NCBI GenBank assembly: GCA_948847595.1
Contig: CAQOGY010000009.1
Location: 43,732 to 107,731, forward strand
Reading direction: 5' to 3'
Length of the DNA stretch: 64,000 bases
Source: an uncultured Bacteroides sp.
Lineage (GTDB): Bacteria; Bacteroidota; Bacteroidia; Bacteroidales; Bacteroidaceae
The notes below the pieces were generated by a model, which worked only from the letters and a program-made list of their open reading frames with translations, did not search any database and was not told where the DNA came from. The translations under genes and the position numbers were made by a program. Shown one piece after another: positions 1 to 6,737 of the stretch. Numbering within the stretch: position 1 is the first letter of the stretch; each line of letters starts with the position of its first letter.

Positions 1-2244
1 TTCGCTGGGGGGGATGGAAGCGAGGGCCAGAGCGGCAAAAGTATCCATAATCAGGTTCACCCACAGCATTTGTGTCACTGTCAGCGGAAGTTCTGTTCCG
101 ATCATCGATCCCAATAACACGATCAGCAAGGCTACAAAGTTGATCGTCAGCTGGAATACGATGAAACGCTGAATATTCTTATAAAGAGAACGTCCCCACA
201 TGACAGCGGTACCGATGCTGTTGAACGAGTCGTCGAGCAGTGTGATGTCACTGGCTTCTTTGGCTACGGACGTACCTGTACCCATTGACAGACCGACTTG
301 GGCATGATTCAGGGCAGGCGCATCGTTCGTACCGTCTCCGGTTACGGCGACTACGGCTCCTTTTTGTTGAAGCAACTGCACAAGACGTTGTTTGTCCGTC
401 GGGCGGGCGCGGGACATGATTTTGAGGTCCATCACACGGTCCAGCGCTTCTTCGTCACTCAGTTCGGCAAAGGCAACACCGGTGATACGATTCCGGTCGG
501 TATCTGTTTCCGGTTGCCACAGTCCGATCTGACGGGCAATTTCTGTGGCAGTTCCCGGTGTGTCACCGGTAACGATCTTGATACCGATACCAGCCGACTG
601 GCATTTGGCAACAGCGGCGGGTACATCCGGACGAATCGGGTCTGAGATGGCTACGACTCCTAAGAAATTAAGGTCGTTGGCAGATACCAGTTCCGTGCAG
701 TCATTCGGTTCGTTTTCTCCTATTATTTTGAAGGCAAAGCCGAGTGTGCGCATTGCCATATTCTGATAATTCAGCAACTGGGCTTCTACTGTCGAACGAT
801 ATTCGACGGCATCTACCCGTCGGCCGTCCAGCACGACTTCCTTACATTTGCCGAGCACGATTTCGGGTGCTCCTTTTATATAAAGTACTTTCTTTCCGAT
901 GATCGGAGACTCGACGAGAGTCGCCATAAATTTACGTTCGGTCGAGAAGGTGAGCTGGTCGAGGATGCGGGCGTGTTCACGGAGTTCGAGATAATTTCTT
1001 CCCTGACTGTTGAGCCATAATAACAGGGCGACTTCCGTAGGGTTACCGACACCTTTCGGCTTTTCGCCCGTTGCCGCTTCTTCGAGGAAAGCGGTTGAGT
1101 TGGCGCTGATTCCTTCTGCGACGAGAGCGCTGATGTCATCATCGCCCAGGTTGCCGCCATTCTTGATTCCGTAGAAATTGGGTTCGTGTACCTGCATCAG
1201 GTTTTGAGTCAGTGTACCCGTTTTGTCCGTACAGATCACGGTGATAGCTCCCATCGTCTCGCAGGCGTGCATCTTCCGTACCAGATTGTTGGTCGAGAGC
1301 ATACGGCGCATATTCAGGGCCAGGCTGAGCGTTACGCTCATGGGCAATCCTTCGGGGACGGCTACTACAATCAAAGTAACGGCCATCATGAAATATTTGA
1401 GGGTCCGTTCGAAAACCGGAAGCCACTCGTGCCAGCCGTTCAGCGAACTGAAATCAAAGTACAACAGTACATCTTTTACAAAGAAGATAAGGAAGGCAAG
1501 TCCGGCAACGGTAAAACCGATTTTACCGATCAGGTTCGCGAGCTTGGTCAACTGTATATTCAGAGGGGTCGGTTCCAGATTTTCTTCGGTGCTCTGGCGT
1601 GCTACCTTGCCGATTTCTGTGGCATCTCCCACGTGCAGTACGCGCATGGTACCGTGTCCGTCCACCACTGTCGTTCCGCGCATCACTAGGTTGGAGGCAT
1701 AGGTTGCTTCTTCGTCAAAGTCCGCTTCGATCACAGTCTTGTTGATTACCGGTTCTCCGGTCAGGTTGGATTCGTTCACTTGCAGGGAGATCGCTTCCAG
1801 CAGCTGGCCGTCGGCAGGAATCTCTTCGCCTGTTTCCAGTATGATAATATCGTCTACAACGACGTCTTTACGTGGGATTTCCTGTACGTGTCCGTTGCGA
1901 ATCACTTTTACGAGTGTTTCTTCATTGACGGCGTTCAGTAAGTCGAATTTTTTATTGGCATCATATTCGAAAAAGAAGCCGATGCCTGTGGCCAACAAGA
2001 TGGCCGCTATGATTCCGATAGTTTCGGCATATTCATTTTCGATGATGGAAATGATCAGTGAAAATACGGCGGCTACCAACAATACCCGCACAACCGGATC
2101 TTCAAACTTTTCGAGATAGAGCTTCCATAAGGAAGGACGCTTGGGGGGTGTTAACAGATTGACACCGTTCTTTTCTCTGCTTTGTAGGACTTCGTCATTC
2201 GTAAGGCCTACATGATAATAATCGTCTTTTTTTGTAGTACTCAT
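1..2244 (-). CDS. Calcium-translocating P-type ATPase (PMCA/SERCA-like), C-terminus cut by window edge
   Basis: P2-type cation pump that couples ATP hydrolysis to export of a divalent cation, most likely Ca2+, across the inner membrane. The reading frame is open from the ATG at 2244 to base 1, 748 codons, with no stop, so the C-terminal membrane helices lie outside the window. Visible motifs: LTGEP of the actuator domain near residue 161, the PEGLP ion-binding helix near 297, the phosphorylation motif CTDKTGTLT with Asp near 340, and the hinge motif TGDGTNDAP. PEGLP rather than CPC or SPC argues for a type II calcium pump and against a heavy-metal pump. A TATTTTTG -7 box sits about 28 bases upstream of the start. 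It is transcribed alone on the minus strand. Several plus-strand open frames across it are shadows. Confidence 0.9.
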   Translation of the reverse strand, partial: MSTTKKDDYYHVGLTNDEVLQSREKNGVNLLTPPKRPSLWKLYLEKFEDPVVRVLLVAAVFSLIISIIENEYAETIGIIAAILLATGIGFFFEYDANKKFDLLNAVNEETLVKVIRNGHVQEIPRKDVVVDDIIILETGEEIPADGQLLEAISLQVNESNLTGEPVINKTVIEADFDEEATYASNLVMRGTTVVDGHGTMRVLHVGDATEIGKVARQSTEENLEPTPLNIQLTKLANLIGKIGFTVAGLAFLIFFVKDVLLYFDFSSLNGWHEWLPVFERTLKYFMMAVTLIVVAVPEGLPMSVTLSLALNMRRMLSTNNLVRKMHACETMGAITVICTDKTGTLTQNLMQVHEPNFYGIKNGGNLGDDDISALVAEGISANSTAFLEEAATGEKPKGVGNPTEVALLLWLNSQGRNYLELREHARILDQLTFSTERKFMATLVESPIIGKKVLYIKGAPEIVLGKCKEVVLDGRRVDAVEYRSTVEAQLLNYQNMAMRTLGFAFKIIGENEPNDCTELVSANDLNFLGVVAISDPIRPDVPAAVAKCQSAGIGIKIVTGDTPGTATEIARQIGLWQPETDTDRNRITGVAFAELSDEEALDRVMDLKIMSRARPTDKQRLVQLLQQKGAVVAVTGDGTNDAPALNHAQVGLSMGTGTSVAKEASDITLLDDSFNSIGTAVMWGRSLYKNIQRFIVFQLTINFVALLIVLLGSMIGTELPLTVTQMLWVNLIMDTFAALALASIPPSE

Positions 2245-2271
2245 GCAAATACATGCGTTTGATTAGGACCG

Positions 2272-2279
2272 CAAAAATA
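2272..2279 (-). promoter_or_regulatory. -7 box TATTTTTG of the calcium ATPase gene
   Basis: The minus strand reads TATTTTTG, matching the Bacteroidales -7 consensus TAnnTTTG, 28 bases upstream of the ATG at 2244. I see no clear TTTG -33 box at the usual 19-21 base spacing, so support is from the -7 element and position only. Confidence 0.5.
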
Positions 2280-2330
2280 CAACATAAAATTGTGATAAAA
2301 TGTTTAATTAAAACTTTTTATGAAGTTACT

Positions 2331-3593
2331 TTATTCGGGACGTCCGCAAGTACGATAGGGAATAGTAAACCAGAACGTTGATCCCTTGCCTTCTACGGAG
2401 TCTGCACCGATTTGCCCCTCCAATTTGTTTACGATGGTTTTAGAGATGGAAAGTCCCAGCCCCGTTCCTTTCTTGTCTTTGTTCAGCTTCACAAAACGGC
2501 CGAAAACTTCCGGTAGTTTGTCGGCAGGGATTCCTGCTCCCGAGTCGGTGACATAAAAATAAAGTTCGGTATCTCTTGCCTCATAACCGATGCTGATCGT
2601 TCCCTCCTGCGTGAATTTAATGGCGTTGGTGGTAAAATTGGAGAGCACCTGCGCGACACGGTTCCGGTCGGTCTCTATGCTACAGGAGGGAAGGCTTGGT
2701 TCTGCTATTATTTGAATATTTCCTCCTGCATCGTTGACTTTCATTTGGAAAAGCTGCCGCAAGTCGGATAGTAACAGGTTGATATCTACCTTTGTATATA
2801 CAAATTCGAGTGTGCCGGCTTCTATTTTCGACATATCCAGGATATCGTTCACCAGTTGCAGCAGCAGATCGGCATTCATCTTTATGATCTCCTGATATTG
2901 TGCCTTTTCTTCTTCTGTATTGGCACTGGCGAGTATTTCTGCAAATCCTGTGATGGCGTTGAGAGGCGTGCGGATTTCGTGACTCATATTGGCAAGGAAG
3001 GCAGACTTCGAAAGGTCGGCATTTTCTGCTTTCTCTTTGGCAAGTGTCAGTTGCTTTTCTGTTTCTTTAAGTTGGGTGATATCGTGCACGGTAAGTACCA
3101 TATTCTCTTCTTCGTTAAGGAGAAAATAGGAACCGGATATCACGGCGTCACATTCTACGGATTTCTTTTCGGAGGTAAGCACGTTCAGAGTAGCTTCCAG
3201 ATCAGTGAAGCCTCTTCTTTGTTCGAAAGCCTGGCGGATGGCACAACGTATGGGGCAGGAGCCACAGTAAGCATGAGTACCGCAGCCTCCTTCCGCCGAT
3301 AATGCGTTGCGGCATTGCAATAAGTCGCCCACTCTCTTTTCTTCCAGACCTTTCTGAGTTCCGGTGAGTTGATAGTAGTTTGTTTTTAATACTTTGAAGT
3401 CGTTATCTATTAATAAGATATAGGCATGGACATTTTTCAGAATGGCGCTGGCGATGTGGTTGGTATGTTCCAGCTTTCTGGATTCCCGGAATAGTCGTTT
3501 TTGCATCCGAAGACATTTTCTCCGTTCCCATAGATAGCTGAGCAGGAGGATTGCACATATAATTAGCAGGATAGGTAGCAATGCTATTAGCAT
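2331..3593 (-). CDS. Membrane-anchored sensor histidine kinase with Cys-rich PAS domain
   Basis: Two-component sensor kinase. From the start chosen here it has one N-terminal membrane helix (about residues 3-21), a PAS-like sensor region that includes five cysteines at about 94, 104, 110, 113 and 117, a HisKA dimerisation domain with phospho-acceptor His in SHEIRTPLN (about 205), and a HATPase_c domain with GTGLGLSI near the C-terminus. There is no receiver domain and no response regulator next door, so the partner is unknown. The open frame extends upstream to 3680, but a TATCTTTG promoter element at 3630-3637 lies inside that extension and the extra 29 residues look non-coding. I therefore use the ATG at 3593. 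The cysteine cluster could bind a metal, heme or Fe-S centre; that is inference. Confidence 0.85.
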   Translation of the reverse strand: MLIALLPILLIICAILLLSYLWERRKCLRMQKRLFRESRKLEHTNHIASAILKNVHAYILLIDNDFKVLKTNYYQLTGTQKGLEEKRVGDLLQCRNALSAEGGCGTHAYCGSCPIRCAIRQAFEQRRGFTDLEATLNVLTSEKKSVECDAVISGSYFLLNEEENMVLTVHDITQLKETEKQLTLAKEKAENADLSKSAFLANMSHEIRTPLNAITGFAEILASANTEEEKAQYQEIIKMNADLLLQLVNDILDMSKIEAGTLEFVYTKVDINLLLSDLRQLFQMKVNDAGGNIQIIAEPSLPSCSIETDRNRVAQVLSNFTTNAIKFTQEGTISIGYEARDTELYFYVTDSGAGIPADKLPEVFGRFVKLNKDKKGTGLGLSISKTIVNKLEGQIGADSVEGKGSTFWFTIPYRTCGRPE

Positions 3594-3629
3594 GATGTAA
3601 CTTGTTGGTTTTGTTCTACAAATATGTTG

Positions 3630-3637
3630 CAAAGATA
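3630..3637 (-). promoter_or_regulatory. -7 box TATCTTTG of the histidine kinase gene
   Basis: Minus strand TATCTTTG, a full match to TAnnTTTG, 37 bases upstream of the ATG at 3593. It decides the start: a start at 3680 would put the promoter inside the coding region. No good -33 TTTG was found. Confidence 0.6.
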
Positions 3638-3727
3638 ACTTTTTTACTCGGGATAAGAAATAAGTTCGAACAATTTGCATTTTATTTGCGTTATATTATT
3701 TAGTAAACCAATAAAAAAACGAACGTT

Positions 3728-3892
3728 ATGAAAAAGTACATTTGCACAGTCTGTGAATACATTTACGACCCCGCACAAGGAGATCCCGAGAGCGGAATTG
3801 AACCGGGAACAGCATTTGAAGACATTCCGGATGATTGGACTTGTCCACTTTGCGGAGTCGGAAAAGAGGACTTTGAACCGTACGAAGGATAA
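3728..3892 (+). CDS. Rubredoxin
   Basis: Small cytoplasmic electron carrier with one iron bound by four cysteines. The 54-residue product MKKYICTVCEYIYD... carries the two knuckles CTVC (residues 6-9) and CPLC (39-42), with the expected spacing and the acidic, aromatic core (YIYDP, DDWTCPLCG) of the family. It runs from ATG 3728 to TAA 3890-3892. It is a full-length rubredoxin, stands alone, and is followed by a strong hairpin terminator. In anaerobes rubredoxins usually deliver electrons to peroxide or superoxide reductases (rubrerythrin, desulfoferrodoxin); no such partner is next to it here. Confidence 0.96.
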   Translation: MKKYICTVCEYIYDPAQGDPESGIEPGTAFEDIPDDWTCPLCGVGKEDFEPYEG

Positions 3893-3921
3893 AAAAATTA
3901 AGAGAGAGAAGAGATTATTAA

Positions 3922-3957
3922 AAAAATGACCGGAAAGCAGTGCTTCCGGTCATTTTT
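3922..3957. terminator. Bidirectional terminator between rubredoxin and HU-like gene
   Basis: The inverted repeat AAAAATGACCGGAA / TTCCGGTCATTTTT, with an 8-base loop, is bounded by an A-run and a T-run, so it can end transcripts from both the rubredoxin (plus) and the convergent HU-like gene (minus). Confidence 0.88.
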
Positions 3958-3995
3958 GCGTTTCAGCTCATGCAGAGCTTTTTTTGTTCCTGTTT

Positions 3996-4478
3996 TTATA
4001 CTGTCGGGTCAGGTGCTTCCTCATCGCCGCCGTCACCGCCGCCGTCGGGGTTGGGAGGAGTAGGAGCGTTTCCGTTGTCAACGATCTCGCTGCCGGTTAC
4101 CAGTTTTTGAATACTTGCCTTTTTCAGCATATCCTTAAACTTGTATCCCGGAGTAAATACGATCTTCACCCGACGAATCGTGTCGGAATCCACTGCCGCT
4201 TCTGTTTCCTGGCTTTCGCTGCTGATGCCGGGACGGAATTGACCGAAATCACCCAGTTGTACGGAAATACCTTTGTTTAAGTTTATATTCAGCGTATCGA
4301 TCAGTGCATCGAGTACAAACTTGACCGCTCCGCTGGGAACCATTCCCACTTTTGAAATCTCATCACACAAATCCTTGAAATTAACCGTATTGGTAATAAA
4401 ATTCTGTGCTACATACTTTTCGGTTTTCTCTTTACCGAAACCAATCATTCTTTTTTTAACGACATACCTAAGTGCCAT
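3996..4478 (-). CDS. HU-like histone-family DNA-binding protein, short form (160 aa)
   Basis: Member of the Bacteroidales HU-related family (TIGR01201/HU-HIG type). The N-terminal about 120 residues contain an HU-like fold: a helical part (KTEKYVAQNFITNTVNFKDL), the dimer core with LNINLNKGISVQLGDFGQFRP, then a basic strand region RRVKIVFTPGYKFKDML. The C-terminal tail of about 30 residues is Pro/Gly/Asp-rich (PTPPNPDGGGDGGDEEAPDP) and probably disordered. The gene is convergent with rubredoxin and shares its terminator. A nucleoid-associated or DNA-bending role follows from the family; the specific function is not known. The start at 4478 is supported by the conserved opening MALRYVVKKR. A longer paralogue lies 500 bases upstream. 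Confidence 0.85.
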   Translation of the reverse strand: MALRYVVKKRMIGFGKEKTEKYVAQNFITNTVNFKDLCDEISKVGMVPSGAVKFVLDALIDTLNINLNKGISVQLGDFGQFRPGISSESQETEAAVDSDTIRRVKIVFTPGYKFKDMLKKASIQKLVTGSEIVDNGNAPTPPNPDGGGDGGDEEAPDPTV

Positions 4479-4662
4479 AATCTTTTTTGTTTTTTAATAG
4501 TTAGTAAATCTGTTTCTTTTGTTTTGTGATCACGATGCAAATGTATGTGTTTCCAAATGAACTGCCAAGCAAAAAACTCAAAGTGCGTTAATAAGTTTCT
4601 TCAACTAAAGAAATGGTCAGATGTTTTTTTGTTGTTCTCCTTTCATCTTTTTCCGATTGAAG

Positions 4663-4694
4663 ATTGTCCTTTTCATATCATATCCATACCTTTG
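4663..4694 (+). promoter_or_regulatory. Promoter of the small membrane peptide (ATTG-N20-TACCTTTG)
   Basis: ATTG at 4663-4666 and TACCTTTG at 4687-4694, 20 bases apart, match the Bacteroidales -33/-7 pattern. The predicted transcript starts near 4700, which rules out an in-frame start at 4664 and points to the ATG at 4739. Confidence 0.65.
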
Positions 4695-4738
4695 TAGATT
4701 CAAGAATCCAACGTGACTCCGGTGACTCAGGAGCCGGG

Positions 4739-4882
4739 ATGTCCGGACTTGTTAATAAATGGATAGACGAACAGCCGTTGATTATCGCTGTTTACATCGT
4801 TTTGGCACTTAGTTCCTTCGGTATCATTGTTGGAAAAATGATCGACTTTTGGGTGTATTGTCTCCGAAAGAAAATGTTTTAA
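4739..4882 (+). CDS. Small single-helix membrane protein (47 aa), unknown function
   Basis: I do not recognise this family. The 47-residue product starts MSGLVNKWIDEQPL, has one hydrophobic helix at about residues 15-35 (IIAVYIVLALSSFGIIVG) and ends with a basic tail RKKMF, so the tail is probably cytoplasmic. The open frame reaches back to 4664, but a good promoter at 4663-4694 makes the ATG at 4739 the likely start. It lies alone on the plus strand between two minus-strand HU-like genes. A short coding length leaves some chance that it is not expressed; the promoter and the coherent helix-plus-charged-tail design favour a real gene. Confidence 0.55.
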   Translation: MSGLVNKWIDEQPLIIAVYIVLALSSFGIIVGKMIDFWVYCLRKKMF

Positions 4883-4979
4883 AGTCTCTGTATATAGATC
4901 CCTGTTGCCTCTGCCCGAAGAAGGTTGGAAACAGGCTTATTCATCTAATGAGTTCAATTAGGGATATACGCTATATGCT

Positions 4980-5588
4980 TCAAATCATTTTCTTCGCATA
5001 AATCACCTGTTTTCCTGCTCCGTAGCGCATCAGTATCCCTTTTTCGATAAAAGCGTTCAGCTCTTTTAGTGCACGCTTTTTGTCGTGACCGGTCATATAG
5101 CAATAATCAGTGCGAGTCATGCAAGGATATTTTTCAAGGTGGGCGGTTATTAATGCCAGACATTCCGCTTCGCTACGTCCATTACCTTTGGGGCGGGTGA
5201 GAGATTCGGTACGTTCCAATCTCATGTCATACCCTACTTCCCGCTTGAATTGTTTGGTCGGTAGATAGTTGATGTTTTTTAATTTGATTGATTGTGCACG
5301 CACATCTTTCTTGTGCATTACGGGTGGTCCTTGCAGCGATACGGAGAAATAGCCGATCTCGCCTAATTCTACAATCCAGCCGTTAGCCAGTAAATCTTTT
5401 AACTCATTTTGAAAAGACTGCATTGCTCCTGCCAGCAAACTACGGCTGATTCCTGTAAATTTGTGTACGCGGTCTAGAAATTCGTCCTGACCGATAGTCC
5501 CTTTGGGAACAATGCGGGGATGAAGGGGTTGTTTTTCTCCTGTCTGCTTGATATCGGGAGTCTCGTAAAGGTCATACTGTGCGCTCAT
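4980..5588 (-). CDS. HU-like DNA-binding protein with C-terminal winged-helix extension (202 aa)
   Basis: Second HU-related protein in the cluster. After a 30-residue leader, residues about 33-125 form the HU-like domain (QDEFLDRVHKFTGISRSLL, the turn NGWIVELGEIGYFSVSL, then a basic region KLKNINYLPTKQFKREVG). Residues about 140-202 look like a small winged helix (CLALITAHLEKYPCMTRTDYCYM, then KRALKELNAFIEKGILMRYG), giving two potential DNA-binding modules. The combination suggests a regulator rather than a bulk histone; that is inference. The start at 5588 follows an untranslated region with a set of palindromes (5671-5750) that could be its own operator. No neighbour on the same strand is close enough to be in an operon. 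Confidence 0.8.
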   Translation of the reverse strand: MSAQYDLYETPDIKQTGEKQPLHPRIVPKGTIGQDEFLDRVHKFTGISRSLLAGAMQSFQNELKDLLANGWIVELGEIGYFSVSLQGPPVMHKKDVRAQSIKLKNINYLPTKQFKREVGYDMRLERTESLTRPKGNGRSEAECLALITAHLEKYPCMTRTDYCYMTGHDKKRALKELNAFIEKGILMRYGAGKQVIYAKKMI

Positions 5589-5673
5589 AACTTAAGTTAT
5601 TTTGTTGTGTTATTAATGTTTCCGTTCCTATAAACTAAGGAATCCGGCTTAAATATTAATTCGTTCTACTACA

Positions 5674-5750
5674 GTTCCCCGTGCGGACCACTAGAGTGGG
5701 ACACAAGGGGAACTATAGTTCTTCTTTCGTGCCACTATAGTGGTACGAAA
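5674..5750. promoter_or_regulatory. Cluster of palindromes upstream of the HU/winged-helix gene
   Basis: Three dyads lie in 77 bases: CCACTAGAGTGG (5688-5699), GAACTATAGTTC (5710-5721) and the long TTTCGT-g-CCACTATAGTGG-t-ACGAAA (5725-5750, two mismatches in 26). GTTCCCC at 5674-5680 also pairs with GGGGAAC at 5707-5713. No T-run follows on either strand, so they are not typical terminators. Position 85-160 bases upstream of the gene at 5588 suits an operator or leader structure. Confidence 0.5.
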
Positions 5751-5814
5751 AAAGATTTGCATACAAAGTTATTAATATTAAAGAGAAAAGGGTTAACCTT
5801 ACGAGGTTTTTGCG

Positions 5815-6717
5815 TTAATTATTTATTTCCAGCCGCAATTCCTCTTGCATCACCTTGCTTTTCCCATCCTTTGTGTATCGGTACGACAGCAGAAATACAT
5901 TATAAGTATGACCGAAAGATTCCTCTACCTTGAATGTATTGGGGTATTTGGAGTCACCGTCTATCTGAGTTACCTCAATATCCTTGTACGGCTTTATCGT
6001 GACATGATTGTTTTCCTCCACTTGCAGTATGATGGCGGTTTTGTTGATGTGATCCACATTGCTTTCAAAAGACTCCGTTCCGGCTATCACGCGTACGCTG
6101 TTGTGGGTGAGTGGAAACATCTTCTTGTTACCTGCGGTTGCCATCCCGTCTGCCAGACCGGTCATTGAATAGTAAACGTTTTCGCCCTGCGTTGCATAAT
6201 CGTTCTTGATAAGTATCTGATATAGAATGGTGTTTTTGCTTTCATTAATCTCGACGCCGGAGATATCCGTAGCTTTTAATCCTACGAAGTAGGTAGAATC
6301 CGGCGACAGTCCTTCGGGACGTATCCTGATCATGGTTCTGCCTGTCCGTTCGCCCGCATTGATCTGAATTTTGTAATCTACAATCTCGTATTTGTCACTG
6401 GACAGGAATTTGGCATAGCAGGCTTCATCGACGTCATAAAGAGACCGGTTGTAGAATTCCAGTGAAGTCAGGTCTTCTTCCAGCCCGATCACCATGTTTT
6501 GTTTCGGGGCATGGGTACCTCCGGTGCAGGCTGCGATATATCCTGTCGCCTCTTCTCCGGTAGGGGACAAGGTGACCACTTCTTCAAACGTGTTATAGTA
6601 GTCACTGCTGATCAGGGCCACTACATTCTTGTACATTTCCTTCTCAAACAGCGCATCGTCATTGCATGACGAAAGCGCTGTCATAAGTGCGAGTATCGTT
6701 ATAAAATCTCGTTTCAT
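5815..6717 (-). CDS. Surface lipoprotein, DUF1735 + DUF4361 type, of the SusC/SusD operon
   Basis: Predicted lipoprotein: hydrophobic signal followed by the lipobox LSSC with Cys at residue 18. The N-terminal part (about 25-170) resembles DUF1735, an Ig-like domain in Bacteroidetes surface glycan-binding proteins; the C-terminal part resembles DUF4361 (end motif MQEELRLEIN). Such proteins follow SusD in many polysaccharide-utilisation operons and are thought to be outer-surface glycan-binding lipoproteins, although the ligand here cannot be read from sequence. It is the last gene of a five-gene operon, 20 bases after the SusD gene. No hairpin with a T-run is seen right after the stop, so where the operon ends is unclear. 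Confidence 0.8.
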   Translation of the reverse strand: MKRDFITILALMTALSSCNDDALFEKEMYKNVVALISSDYYNTFEEVVTLSPTGEEATGYIAACTGGTHAPKQNMVIGLEEDLTSLEFYNRSLYDVDEACYAKFLSSDKYEIVDYKIQINAGERTGRTMIRIRPEGLSPDSTYFVGLKATDISGVEINESKNTILYQILIKNDYATQGENVYYSMTGLADGMATAGNKKMFPLTHNSVRVIAGTESFESNVDHINKTAIILQVEENNHVTIKPYKDIEVTQIDGDSKYPNTFKVEESFGHTYNVFLLSYRYTKDGKSKVMQEELRLEINN

Positions 6718-6737
6718 CTTCTTTTTTGTTATTTAGA

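Noticed and set aside
298..2119. Several plus-strand open frames opposite the calcium ATPase
   Set aside because: They are antisense shadows; the minus strand encodes a continuous P-type ATPase with all motifs.
3594..3680. N-terminal extension of the histidine kinase
   Set aside because: A -7 promoter box lies inside it and the residues lack the pattern of a signal or membrane segment.
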